From Amycolatopsis sp. A133 (lineage in GTDB: Bacteria > Actinomycetota > Actinomycetes > Mycobacteriales > Pseudonocardiaceae), in the NCBI RefSeq assembly GCF_031082405.1, contig NZ_JAVHJU010000042.1, positions 1 to 64,000 on the forward strand: a DNA stretch of 64,000 bases, read 5' to 3'. The notes beneath the pieces are model-generated. The model did not search any database. It was given only the letters and a program-made list of their open reading frames with translations, and was not told the origin of the DNA. Both the position numbers and the translations under genes were made by a program. Shown in pieces: positions 27,495 through 36,070 of the stretch; positions within the stretch are counted from its first letter, which is position 1; every line of letters starts with the position of its first letter.

Positions 27495-29678
27495 ATGGTG
27501 ATCATGAGACCCCTCGCCGTGCTCCGCCACGACCTGCCGGCCTCACTGGTCGTCTTCCTCGTAGCCGTCCCCCTGTCCCTCGGCATCGCCCTCGCTTCGG
27601 GCGCCCCGGTCGCCGCCGGGCTCGTCGCCGCCGTCGTCGGCGGCGTCGTCGCCGGCGCGCTCGGCGGCTCCGCGCTGCAAGTCAGCGGGCCCGCCGCGGG
27701 CCTGACCGTGGTCATGTACGAAACCATCCAGACCTTCGGGTGGGCCGTCACCTGCGCGATCACCGTCCTCGCCGGTGCGTGCCAGATCCTGCTGGGGCTG
27801 AGCCGCATCGCCCGCGCCGCGCTGGCCATCTCGCCGGCCATCGTGCACGGCATGCTGGCCGGCATCGGTGTCACGATCGTGCTCGGCCAGCTGCACGTCA
27901 TCCTCGGCGGCAAGGCCCAGAGCTCGGCCGTGGAGAACGTCGCCGAGCTGCCCGCCCAGATCGTCGCCCACCACGACTCCGCCACCATCGTCGGCCTGAT
28001 CACCATCGCGCTCCTGCTGCTCTGGCCGAGACTGCCGCAGGCCGTCCGCAAGGTGCCGGGGCCGCTCGCCGCGATCGCGCTGGCCACGGTGGTGTCGGTC
28101 GTGTCCGGGATGACGCTGCCGCGCGTCGAACTGCCCGGTGACCTGCTGAACATCCACCTCGTCCCGCAGCTGCCGGACGGCGGCTGGGGCGGGTTCGCGC
28201 TCGCCGTCGTCACGATCGCGCTGATCGCCAGCGTGGAGAGCCTGCTCTCGGCGGTCGCGGTCGACCGCATGCACACCGGGCCGCGCGCCAACCTCGACCG
28301 CGAGCTGGTCGGGCAGGGCACGGCCAACATGCTCTCCGGAGCGCTGGGCGGCCTGCCCGTCACCGGCGTCATCGTCCGCAGCTCCACCAACGTCACCGCC
28401 GGGGCGAAGTCCCGCGTGTCGGCGGTGCTGCACGGCGTCTGGGTGCTGCTGTTCGTCGTCCTGCTCGCCGGGCTGATCCAGAGCATCCCCCTGGCGGCGC
28501 TGGCCGGTCTGCTGGTGCACGTCGGCGCGAAACTGGTCAACCCCGGGCACATGAAGACCGTGCTCGCCCACGGCGACCTGCCCGTGTACCTGCTCACCCT
28601 GACCGGGGTCGTCGTGTTCGACCTGCTCACCGGCGTGCTCGCCGGCATCGGGCTGGCGGTGGTGCTGATGCTGCGCCGCACGGCTTGGTCGGGCATCCAC
28701 ATCGAAAGGGAGGGTGACGACTGGCGCGTCGTCGTCGAAGGCGTCCTGACGTTCCTGTCGGTGCCGCGGCTGTCGAAGGTGCTCGGGACCGTCCCGGACG
28801 GGGCCACGGTGCGGCTGGAACTGGTCGTCGACTACCTCGACCACGCCGCGTTCGAAAGCCTGCACACGTGGCAGCAGGCGCACGAACGCGCCGGCGGCAC
28901 GGTGGAGGTCGACGAGGTCGGGCACCCCTGGTTCGGCGAAGGCAAGGCGGGCCGCCCGACGCGGTCCCGGATTGCCGCGAGCCAGGCGGTCCCGCGCTGG
29001 CTCGCGCCGTGGTCGGAGTGGCAGGCGGCCGAAGCGGTCGACATCCCGGCCCAGCAGACCCGCCGCGGCGCCACCGAGTTCCACCGCCGGGCCGCACCGC
29101 TGCTGCGCGACACGCTGTCCGGCCTGGCCGACGGCCAGCGCCCGCGCACGCTGTTCATCACCTGCGGCGACTCCCGGATCGTGCCGAACCTGATCACCAC
29201 CAGCGGCCCGGGCGACCTGTTCACCATCCGCAACATCGGCAACCTGGTCCCGCCCGGCCAGGCCGACCCGTCGATGAACGCGTCCGTCGAGTACGCGGTG
29301 GGCGTCCTCGGGGTCGAGGAGATCGTGGTGTGCGGCCACTCGAGCTGCGGCGCGATGGCGGCCCTCGCCGACGGCCCACCCCCGGGCCCGCTGTCGACGT
29401 GGCTCCGCCACGCGGAGCCGAGCGCCCACCGCCTGGGCTCGGCCACGCTGGACGGCGCGGTCCCGGCCCGCGAAGGCGACCGGCTCGCGCTGCACAACGT
29501 GCTCCAGCAACTGGACCACCTGCGCGAGTACCCCGCGGTGGCGGCAGCGGAATCGGCGGGCAAGCTGCAGCTGACGGGCATGTACTTCCACGTCGGCGAC
29601 GCCCAGGTGTACATGTTCGACGCCGCGGAGCGCACGTTCCGCCCGGCCGGGGCCCCGGTGGTGGTGCCGGGCACCTGA
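27495..29678 (+). CDS. SulP-STAS-beta-carbonic anhydrase fusion, copy 2
   Basis: The 727-residue protein has the same order of domains as copy 1: SulP transporter (LPASLVVFLVAVPLSLGIA at the first helix), STAS segment (VLTFLSVPRLSKVLG), then beta-carbonic anhydrase with ITCGDSRIVPN and CGHSSCGAMAAL for zinc and the Asp-Arg dyad. The two proteins align along their whole length, so they come from a tandem duplication that has since diverged. The start may be ATG 27495 or ATG 27504 (MRPLAVLRHDLP). Its own AT-rich promoter suggests separate control, perhaps by CO2 or growth phase. Confidence 0.9.
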   Translation: MVIMRPLAVLRHDLPASLVVFLVAVPLSLGIALASGAPVAAGLVAAVVGGVVAGALGGSALQVSGPAAGLTVVMYETIQTFGWAVTCAITVLAGACQILLGLSRIARAALAISPAIVHGMLAGIGVTIVLGQLHVILGGKAQSSAVENVAELPAQIVAHHDSATIVGLITIALLLLWPRLPQAVRKVPGPLAAIALATVVSVVSGMTLPRVELPGDLLNIHLVPQLPDGGWGGFALAVVTIALIASVESLLSAVAVDRMHTGPRANLDRELVGQGTANMLSGALGGLPVTGVIVRSSTNVTAGAKSRVSAVLHGVWVLLFVVLLAGLIQSIPLAALAGLLVHVGAKLVNPGHMKTVLAHGDLPVYLLTLTGVVVFDLLTGVLAGIGLAVVLMLRRTAWSGIHIEREGDDWRVVVEGVLTFLSVPRLSKVLGTVPDGATVRLELVVDYLDHAAFESLHTWQQAHERAGGTVEVDEVGHPWFGEGKAGRPTRSRIAASQAVPRWLAPWSEWQAAEAVDIPAQQTRRGATEFHRRAAPLLRDTLSGLADGQRPRTLFITCGDSRIVPNLITTSGPGDLFTIRNIGNLVPPGQADPSMNASVEYAVGVLGVEEIVVCGHSSCGAMAALADGPPPGPLSTWLRHAEPSAHRLGSATLDGAVPAREGDRLALHNVLQQLDHLREYPAVAAAESAGKLQLTGMYFHVGDAQVYMFDAAERTFRPAGAPVVVPGT

Positions 29679-29718
29679 CCCGCCGGGCCGCGGTGATCCG
29701 GCCCGCTCGGTGGGTGGC

Positions 29719-29762
29719 TCGTGAGTGGTAACGCGGGTTAGAACCCGCGTTACCACTCACGA
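29719..29762. repeat. Palindromic repeat, sister of 4055-4102
   Basis: A 21-bp perfect stem (TCGTGAGTGGTAACGCGGGTT and complement) has a 2-nt loop AG. Compared with 4055-4102 one stem pair is changed on both sides (G-C to C-G), so the stem is kept. It lies 41 nt after the second SulP fusion and probably ends its transcript. The rest of 29763-29959 is GC-rich with no supportable gene. Confidence 0.8.
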
Positions 29763-29959
29763 CCGGCTGCGGCAGCCTCGGCCCGGCAGGGGTCCCCGCC
29801 TGGCCCGGGCCGTGAGGCAGCGCTGGGGACGGCCCGCCGGCGTGTTGGCCCGGCCGGGGGTGCCACAGCTGCGCGAGAGTGCCCGGTGAGCGTCCTCCCA
29901 CGTGCTCTGATCACGGCCCGCGTGCACGGCCGGGCCCGGAGTCACTATGTTGATGGCCC

Positions 29960-30685
29960 GTGACCATGCTGGTGATGACGGGGACCGGGACCGGGGTCGG
30001 CAAGACGATCACCACGGCGGCGATCGCGGCCCTGGCGGTGGCCGGGGGACAGCGGGTGGCCGTGCTCAAACCGGCCCAGACCGGGGTGCGGCCCGATGAG
30101 CCCGGTGACCTCCAAGACGTCGTCCGCCTGGCCGGGCCGGACGTCACGACGCGCGAGCTGCGGCGCTACCCGGATCCGCTGTCGCCGGAGGCCGCCGCCC
30201 GCCGCAGTGGCCTGCCGACGCTGGATCCCGGGGAGATCGCGCAGGCCGCGTCGGACCTCGACACCGCGCACGACCTCACCCTCGTCGAGGGCGCGGGCGG
30301 GCTGCTGGTGCGCTTCGACGCCGCCGGCGCGAGCCTCGCCGACGTCGCCTGGTCGCTCGGCTCGCTCGTCATCATCGTCGCCGAGGCCGGCCTCGGGACG
30401 CTGAACGCGACCGCGCTCACCGCCGAGGTCGCCGGCAAGCGCGGGCTGACCGTCGCCGGCGTCATCATCGGTGCCTGGCCGGCCGAACCGGACCTCGCCG
30501 CGCTGTCCAACCTCGAAGACCTGCCGGTCGCGGCCGGTGCGCCCCTGCTCGGTGTGCTCCCGGCCGGGATCGGCCAGGCCTCCCGCGAGGAGTTCCTGGC
30601 CGCGGCGCGGGCCGGGCTCTCGCCGTGGTTCGGCGGCGAATTCGACCCGGAACTTTTTGCGGGGTGCGCTTCCGCCGGGAAGTGA
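29960..30685 (+). CDS. bioD: Dethiobiotin synthetase
   Basis: It closes the ureido ring of dethiobiotin from DAPA, CO2 (as carbamate) and ATP. The 241-residue P-loop protein has MTGTGTGVGKTITTAAIAAL (Walker A), KPAQTGV, LVEGAGGLLVRFD and a C-terminal adenine-binding region. The GTG at 29960 is used here; ATG 29966 is equally possible. Note that CO2/bicarbonate is a direct substrate, and the gene lies just after the two carbonic anhydrase fusions. Confidence 0.95.
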   Translation: MTMLVMTGTGTGVGKTITTAAIAALAVAGGQRVAVLKPAQTGVRPDEPGDLQDVVRLAGPDVTTRELRRYPDPLSPEAAARRSGLPTLDPGEIAQAASDLDTAHDLTLVEGAGGLLVRFDAAGASLADVAWSLGSLVIIVAEAGLGTLNATALTAEVAGKRGLTVAGVIIGAWPAEPDLAALSNLEDLPVAAGAPLLGVLPAGIGQASREEFLAAARAGLSPWFGGEFDPELFAGCASAGK

Positions 30686-30763
30686 CCTGCATCGCTGTCC
30701 CCTCGAGGCGCCTTCGTGCACGATGAGGGACGCTTTCCGCACCACCTCGATCAAGGAGCCGCC

Positions 30764-31840
30764 GTGACCGCAGTCCCGGACACCGATGTCAGTGACAGCC
30801 GGGACTCCGTCCCGGGCCGGGGGCTCCGCCACCCGGAGCCCCCGGAAAGCGTCCTGGCCCTCGCGCGCGAGGGCGTCCTCGAAAACGGCGTCGGCCTGGG
30901 CGAACAGCAGGTCCTCGACGTGCTCCGGCTGCCCGACGACCGGCTGCCCGACCTCCTCGCACTGGCGCACGAGGTGCGGATGCGCTGGTGCGGCCCCGAG
31001 GTCGAGGTCGAGGGCATCATCAGCCTCAAGACCGGCGGCTGCCCCGAGGACTGCCACTTCTGCTCCCAGTCCGGCCGCTTCCCGACGCCGGTGCGCTCGG
31101 CGTGGCTCGACATCCCGAACCTGGTCAAGGCCGCCCGGCAGACCGCCGAAACCGGCGCGACGGAGTTCTGCATCGTCGCCGCCGTCCGCGGCCCGGACAA
31201 GCGGCTGCTCTCGCAGGTCCGCGAAGGCGTGAAGGCGATCCGCGAGGACGGCAACGACATCCAGATCGCCTGCTCGCTGGGCATGCTGACGCAGGAGCAG
31301 GTCGACGAGCTCGTCGACATGGGCGTCCACCGCTACAACCACAACCTCGAGACGGCGCGGTCGCACTTCCCATCGGTGGTCACCACGCACACCTGGAAAG
31401 AGCGCTGGGACACGCTGCGGATGGTCGCCGACGCGGGCATGGAGGTCTGCTGCGGCGGCATCATCGGCATGGGGGAGACGGTCGAGCAGCGCGCGGAGTT
31501 CGCCGTGCAGCTGGCCGAGCTGAACCCGCACGAGGTGCCGATGAACTTCCTCATCCCGCAGCCGGGCACGCCGTACGAGCACTACGAGATCGTCGAGGGC
31601 CGCGACGCGCTGCGGACGGTCGCGGCGTTCCGGCTCGCGATGCCGCGCACGATGCTGCGCTTCGCCGGCGGCCGCGAGCTGACGCTCGGCGACCTCGGTG
31701 CGGAGCAGGGCATGCTCGGCGGGATCAACGCGATCATCGTCGGCAACTACCTGACCAACCTGGGCCGGCCGGCTTCGGCGGACCTGGAGATGCTCGACGA
31801 GCTCAAGATGCCCATCAAGGCCCTCAGTGACAGCCTCTGA
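30764..31840 (+). CDS. bioB: Biotin synthase
   Basis: The 358-residue radical SAM enzyme inserts sulfur into dethiobiotin. The [4Fe-4S]/SAM motif is CPEDCHFCSQS (near residue 90), and the conserved YNHNLETARSHFP, GGIIGMGET and IPQPGTPYEH are present. The GTG at 30764 follows AAGGAG by 6 nt. The N-terminal 40 residues (to PEPPESVL) are an actinobacterial extension before the TIM barrel. Its 3' end overlaps bsaP by 14 nt, so the two are translated together. Confidence 0.96.
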   Translation: MTAVPDTDVSDSRDSVPGRGLRHPEPPESVLALAREGVLENGVGLGEQQVLDVLRLPDDRLPDLLALAHEVRMRWCGPEVEVEGIISLKTGGCPEDCHFCSQSGRFPTPVRSAWLDIPNLVKAARQTAETGATEFCIVAAVRGPDKRLLSQVREGVKAIREDGNDIQIACSLGMLTQEQVDELVDMGVHRYNHNLETARSHFPSVVTTHTWKERWDTLRMVADAGMEVCCGGIIGMGETVEQRAEFAVQLAELNPHEVPMNFLIPQPGTPYEHYEIVEGRDALRTVAAFRLAMPRTMLRFAGGRELTLGDLGAEQGMLGGINAIIVGNYLTNLGRPASADLEMLDELKMPIKALSDSL

Positions 31841-32033
31841 CGCACCGGGCTTTTGTGTCCACTGTGGACAGCCGTCGCCGGGTGGGGTGGACCACCCGGC
31901 GTGCCACAACCCGCGGACGACGCTGGAGCCCCCGCGGTACTGCACGTTCTGCGCGCGGCGGCTGGTGGTCCAGGTGAGCCCGCTCGGCTGGACGGCCCGC
32001 TGCAGCCGCCACGGCGAGACGGCCGGTGGCTGA
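31827..32033 (+). CDS. bsaP: Biotin synthase auxiliary protein BsaP
   Basis: The 68-residue protein has Cys pairs FCVHCGQ and YCTFCARR plus single CHNP and CSRH, resembling a zinc ribbon or small Fe-S fold. Its position and sequence match the Rv1590-type protein described in mycobacteria as required for BioB activity. It starts at a GTG inside the end of bioB, 14 nt before the bioB stop codon ends, a strong sign of coupling. It is often missed because of its size. Confidence 0.85.
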   Translation: MTASDAPGFCVHCGQPSPGGVDHPACHNPRTTLEPPRYCTFCARRLVVQVSPLGWTARCSRHGETAGG

Positions 32034-32107
32034 CGGCGAGTAGGTCGGCGCCGCCACCGTGCGTTCGCGTGCGGGCAGCGTGGCCGTGGATGTCACACTC
32101 ATCAAGC

Positions 32108-32163
32108 GCAGAGCCCCGATGAAGTTGATCTTTGGTCGGACCACTTTCTTACCGGGGCTCTGC
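32108..32163 (+). other. Long-loop hairpin after bsaP
   Basis: GCAGAGCCCCG at 32108-32118 and CGGGGCTCTGC at 32153-32163 form a perfect 11-bp stem around a 34-nt loop, followed by GTGTTTTGCCC. It may be the bioB-bsaP terminator or the ends of a small excised element. The surrounding 32034-32371 holds no convincing gene, and its base composition is lower in G+C than its neighbours. Confidence 0.5.
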
Positions 32164-32371
32164 GTGTTTTGCCCGCGCCTCAACACCTTCGGCGTATCAC
32201 GGCCACGGTCAAACACCGTCACAGACCGGTACGCGGAATGCTCACCGGGATGAACTCGGCGTGCCTGCGCTGGAGGTCGGAAATCCCCTAGGTCCGGAAT
32301 CGGTGCTGGCTCAAAACGGGGATCGTCGATACGCTCGGTGTTGTCCGGTCCCGACTTCGTCTGGGGGATTC

Positions 32372-32554
32372 GTGAACTCTCTGTATGTCGATCTCGCCAC
32401 GTCGTTCGGTGTCGATCCTGATCGGGTCGCCGGTATCCCGACGGATCTGGAGATCTATCCCCTCGACGGTCTGCTCACACCGACCGCTGAGGTGTCCATC
32501 CGGTGGTGCGTCGGCGACGGCAACGGCCATCCGTGTTTCCGTTCTGAGGACTGA
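32372..32554 (+). CDS. Small hypothetical protein
   Basis: The 60-residue ORF starts at a GTG preceded by GGGGGA (5-nt spacing). The product begins VNSLYVDLATSFGVDPDRV and has no family I recognise. Codon use is weaker in third-position G+C than in nearby genes. It may be the N-terminal part of a larger gene now broken, since another open frame continues directly after it. Confidence 0.4.
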   Translation: MNSLYVDLATSFGVDPDRVAGIPTDLEIYPLDGLLTPTAEVSIRWCVGDGNGHPCFRSED

Positions 32555-32826
32555 TCGTCGCCCAAAACCCGGGCGATCTGCGCATCGGATTCAAGCAGCA
32601 CCTGCGGGCAGCGGTGGTCCCGGGTGACGCGGTCTATGTGCATGGGCGTGCTCGCCGCCTCGCCGACGCCGGGCTCATCACGCTGCGGGCCGATTACCTC
32701 GCCAACGGGCTGGCCGGTGCGTTGCACCACAACATTTCGGCGTGTCATCACCGCAACCATCCGACCTCAGCGGCGAACGTCACCCACAGTCGCAGAAGCT
32801 CGCGCCGACCGCGAAGGTATAACTAA
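32551..32826 (+). pseudogene. Hypothetical ORF remnant without clear start
   Basis: An open frame of about 90 codons (reading LIVAQNPGDLRIGFKQHLR, then VVPGDAVYVHGRARRLADAG) begins directly after the preceding small ORF in a different frame. It has no start codon near its beginning; the first GTG/ATG comes only at 32614. It could be the second half of the preceding gene after a frameshift. No family is recognised. Low third-position G+C suggests foreign origin. The rest of 32827-32932 is the promoter region of the next gene. Confidence 0.35.
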
Positions 32827-32932
32827 CCGGATCGTTCACCACGGCCCGCCCGGGCGACACGGCGAGCGGCTCACCGCGGCCCCGCACCGACCGGTTACCC
32901 TCGGTGGCAACGCGCAGCAGGAGGGAGTCCGG

Positions 32933-33529
32933 GTGAGTGAGTCGTCGGGGCCCGCACACCGGCCGTCGGCCGTGGCCGGCCCGTGGTCGGTGCCCGTGCT
33001 GTTCCGGGAGCGGCGGCCCCGCGTCGTCGTCAAGGCCGACCTGCTGCCCGCCATCAGCGTGCTCGGCACCCTCAGCCTGCTGAGCTTCCCGCTCGCCTTC
33101 GCGTGGTCGCGGCTCGCGCCCCCGGAGCGCGTGCGCATCGTCTCCGCCGACGGCACCCAAGGCGCCCTGGAGCTGGAGAGCTGGCACCGCTTCGACGACC
33201 TGGCCGTCTTCGGGTTCCTCACCCTGGGGCTGGGGATCGTCGTCGGCGTGGTCGTCTGGCTGCTGCGCGAACGCCGCGGGCCGGTGGTGTTCCTCGCCGC
33301 GGTGCTCGGCGTCGCGCTCGCCGGTGCGCTCGCCATGCTGCTCGGCGTCGGCTGGGCGAACAGCCACTACGCCATCTCCAGCCCGCCCGCGCTCGGCACG
33401 GTGATCGAGCTGGCGCCGCGCCTGGAGTCGTGGTGGGTGCTGCTGACCGGCCCGCTCGGCGTGTCGGTGGCCTACAGCCTGCTCGTCACCTGGAACGGCC
33501 GCGACGACCTGGGCCGCCGCCTCGGCTGA
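32933..33529 (+). CDS. DUF2567 membrane protein
   Basis: The 198-residue protein has four hydrophobic segments (about residues 35-60, 95-120, 125-150 and 170-190) and a conserved extracytoplasmic loop (RIVSADGTQGALELESWH). It matches the DUF2567 family, whose mycobacterial member Rv1591 also follows bioB-bsaP. The function is unknown. GGAGGGAG lies upstream of the GTG start. It probably has its own promoter, because the intervening 380 nt hold broken ORFs. Confidence 0.8.
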   Translation: MSESSGPAHRPSAVAGPWSVPVLFRERRPRVVVKADLLPAISVLGTLSLLSFPLAFAWSRLAPPERVRIVSADGTQGALELESWHRFDDLAVFGFLTLGLGIVVGVVVWLLRERRGPVVFLAAVLGVALAGALAMLLGVGWANSHYAISSPPALGTVIELAPRLESWWVLLTGPLGVSVAYSLLVTWNGRDDLGRRLG

Positions 33530-33576
33530 GCGGTTCCCCCTACGCTGGTGACCTCGACTACAGGGGGGTTCCAGCA

Positions 33577-34616
33577 GTGACCGAGGACATCGAGGTTTCG
33601 CGGCACAACGCCGTCCGCTTTCCCGGCATCAGCCCGCGCGCGTACGAGCACCCGGTGGACCGCGGCGCGCTCGCCACGCTGCGCGCGGTGCCCGGCTTCG
33701 CCCAGGTCGTCAAGGCCGTATCGGGCTTCTACAACGAACGCGGCGAGCGGCTGATGGCGCTGGCGTCGTCGATCCGCGTCGGCCCGAAGCAGTACCCGGA
33801 GCTCGACCGGCTGCGCCACGAATGCGCCGAGACGCTGGACCTGCCGTCGGTGCCGAACCTGTTCGTCTTCCAGAACGCGCAGATCCAGGCGCAGACGGTC
33901 GGCATGGACGAGCCGTTCATCGCGATCAGCACCGGGCTCGTCGAGCTGATGAACCACGAATCCCTGCGGTTCGTGCTCGGGCACGAGATGGCGCACGTGC
34001 TGTCCGGGCACGCGGTGTACCGCACGATCATGGTGCGCCTGATCGGCCTGCAGCTGTCGATGTCGTGGACGCCGGTCAGCGCGCTCGGCATCCGGGCGAT
34101 CATCGCGGCGCTGCGCGAGTGGTTCCGCAAGGCCGAGCTGTCGTGCGACCGGGCCGGGCTGCTGTGCAGCCAGGACCCGACGGCGGCGCTGCGCGCCCAG
34201 ATCCAGGTCGCGGGCGGCATCGACCCGGCACGCATCGACGTCCCGTCCTTCCTGCAGCAGGCCGCCGAGTACGAGTCGGTCGAGGACGTCCGCGACAGCT
34301 TCCTCAAGCTCAAGTCCGTCGAAACGGAGTCGCACCCGTTCGCGGTGGTCCGCGCGGCGCAGCTGCAGAAGTGGGCGGCGTCGGCGGAGTACCGCGCGAT
34401 CCTGGCGGGCGACTACCCGCGCCGCGACGGGGACCGGCCGTCGGCGGACTGGAAGGACGACCTGAAGTCGGCGGCCCAGTCGTACAAGGACTCGTGGAGC
34501 GCGTCCGCGGACCCGCTGACGAAGGTGTTCAGCGACGTCGGCGAACGGTCTCCGGCGCGGCGGGCAAGGTGTGGAACAAGTTCGGCAACGGCAACGGCAA
34601 CGGCGCCGCGGACTGA
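33577..34616 (+). CDS. M48-family metallopeptidase with C-terminal frameshift
   Basis: The zinc protease resembles the cytosolic M48 (HtpX-like) peptidases. Zinc motif HEMAHVLSGH lies in the middle (about residue 137), with Glu in FRKAELSCDRAGLL as the third-ligand region. No membrane helices stand out, unlike HtpX. The frame that carries the catalytic domain runs on without a stop past the convergent gene. About position 34541 a one-base shift restores VSGAAGKVWNKFGNGNG, a low-complexity tail ending at 34616. A one-base deletion (expected GAGACG, seen GAACG) explains this. It is either a real tail mutation or a sequencing error; the enzyme core is intact. Confidence 0.75.
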
Positions 34617-34617
34617 G

Positions 34618-35334
34618 TCAGTTCATGCTGGAGGGCCGGCTCAGGTCGGTCAGCTCGCCCGGCGGCAGCGGCACCGCGCCCAGCGTGTTCAGGAAGCCGG
34701 CTTCGCGCGTCAGCAGGCGGCAGGCGATGCGGAGCCGGCGCAGGGGGTGGCGTTCCTCCAGGAGCCGCTGGCGGTCTTCGAGCGGGAGGAGGCAGTCCGC
34801 GGCCAGCGCGTAGGCCAGCTCGGCGACCGTCGTGTCCGGCTCCGGGGCTTGCCAGTCGTCGCTGCGCCACGCCGTTTCGCAGTACCGCTGGTGCGCCGCG
34901 CGGGCGACCGTGGCCAGGCGCTCGGCCATGCCGCCGGCCGGGGCCACCGGGTCGTCGTCGACCCACTCCACCGACGCGATGAGGTACGGCGCCGAAACGC
35001 AGTCCAGCTCACGCAGGCGGAAGCGGCGCTTGGCCTGCGACACGACGTCGAAGCGGCCGTCCGGCAGGCGCTTCGCCTCCCGCAGCACCGTGCTGCAGCC
35101 GATCTCGTACAACTGGTCCAGACCACGAACCTCGCGGGTCAGCGACGACCGCAGCGCGACCACGCCGAACTCGCGGCCCGGCACCGTGCCGCTCACCAGG
35201 TCCGCCGTCAGCTGCCGGTACCGCGGCTCGAAGATGTGCAGCGGGAGCTTGGTGCCGGGCAGCAGCACGGTCTGAAGCGGGAACAACGGCAGGATCGTCG
35301 TCGTCGCGTCACTTTCCGAATCCGGCTCGGTCAC
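34618..35334 (-). CDS. LON-protease substrate-binding domain protein
   Basis: The 238-residue protein has the Lon N-terminal (PUA-like) domain alone: LPLFPLQTVLLPGTKLPLHIFEPRYRQL and EFGVVAL, then a helical bundle (about residues 120-220). There is no AAA+ or protease domain. Such stand-alone LAN proteins are widespread and may bind unfolded proteins. The GTG at 35334 was chosen because the longer ORF overlaps the Nudix gene. It ends 1 nt from the convergent M48 gene. Confidence 0.85.
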   Translation of the reverse strand: MTEPDSESDATTTILPLFPLQTVLLPGTKLPLHIFEPRYRQLTADLVSGTVPGREFGVVALRSSLTREVRGLDQLYEIGCSTVLREAKRLPDGRFDVVSQAKRRFRLRELDCVSAPYLIASVEWVDDDPVAPAGGMAERLATVARAAHQRYCETAWRSDDWQAPEPDTTVAELAYALAADCLLPLEDRQRLLEERHPLRRLRIACRLLTREAGFLNTLGAVPLPPGELTDLSRPSSMN

Positions 35335-35374
35335 GCGTCCACCGTAAGGGGAGAACGCAGCGCCCGCAGGATGG

Positions 35375-36070
35375 TCACCGGTTCGGCGGCTTGAACACGG
35401 CGAACGGATCGGTGATCTGCATGCCCTTGCCGGCGAACGAGAACAGCGCCGCGGGGCGGCCGCCCGCCCGGCCCGGCGCCGCGGTGTGGCCGGTGGGGAC
35501 CAGCAGGCCGCGCCGCGAAAGCACGCGCTGCAGGTTGGTCGCCGAGACGCGGTAGCCGAGCGCCGCCGAATACAGGCCGCGCAGCGCGGAAATCGTGAAC
35601 TCGTCGGGTGCCAGCGCGAACCCGAGGTTGGTGTAGGAGAGCTTCGAGCGCAGCCGGTCGCGGGCGCGCAGCACGATCGCCTCGTGGTCGAACGCCGTGC
35701 GCGGCAGCTTCGCGACGTCGTGCCACTCGGTGTCCTCGGGGACCTCGGGGTCGACATCGGACGGGACCAGGCCGAGGAACGCCGTCGCCACCACGCGCGG
35801 CCCCGGGACGCGGTCCGGGTCGCTGAACACCGCGAGCTGCTCGACGTGCTTGAGCTGGCGGACGTCGACCTTCTCGGCGAGCTGGCGCCGGATCGACGTC
35901 TCGACGTCCTCGTCGGCCCGCAGCCGCCCGCCCGGCAGCGACCAGCGGCCGAGGTGCGGGTCGAGGGCGCGCCGCCACAGCAGCACCCGCAGTGTGTCCG
36001 AGCGCACTTGCAGGACCGCTCCCAAAACCTCGTGGACCAAGGGGGTCTGGGTGTTAAGATGACTTCGCAC
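35375..36070 (-). CDS. nrtR: NrtR-type Nudix transcriptional regulator of NAD synthesis
   Basis: The 231-residue protein has an N-terminal Nudix fold (about residues 10-150) and a C-terminal winged helix (about 155-230). The Nudix box is degenerate: GGRLRADEDVETSIRRQLAEKV lacks the REEVGEL-type catalytic Glu pair. This is usual in NrtR proteins, which sense ADP-ribose or related NAD metabolites rather than hydrolyse them. The gene is divergent from nadABC with a palindrome directly before its start codon, so autorepression and nad control are likely. The start is a GTG at 36070 and appears leaderless or nearly so. Confidence 0.87.
   Translation of the reverse strand: MRSHLNTQTPLVHEVLGAVLQVRSDTLRVLLWRRALDPHLGRWSLPGGRLRADEDVETSIRRQLAEKVDVRQLKHVEQLAVFSDPDRVPGPRVVATAFLGLVPSDVDPEVPEDTEWHDVAKLPRTAFDHEAIVLRARDRLRSKLSYTNLGFALAPDEFTISALRGLYSAALGYRVSATNLQRVLSRRGLLVPTGHTAAPGRAGGRPAALFSFAGKGMQITDPFAVFKPPNR

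Noticed and set aside
33577..35394. 605-residue M48 peptidase in a single frame
   Set aside because: After 34541 the frame is antisense to the LON-domain gene and becomes Arg/Ala-rich; the shifted frame gives a sensible tail and stop at 34616.
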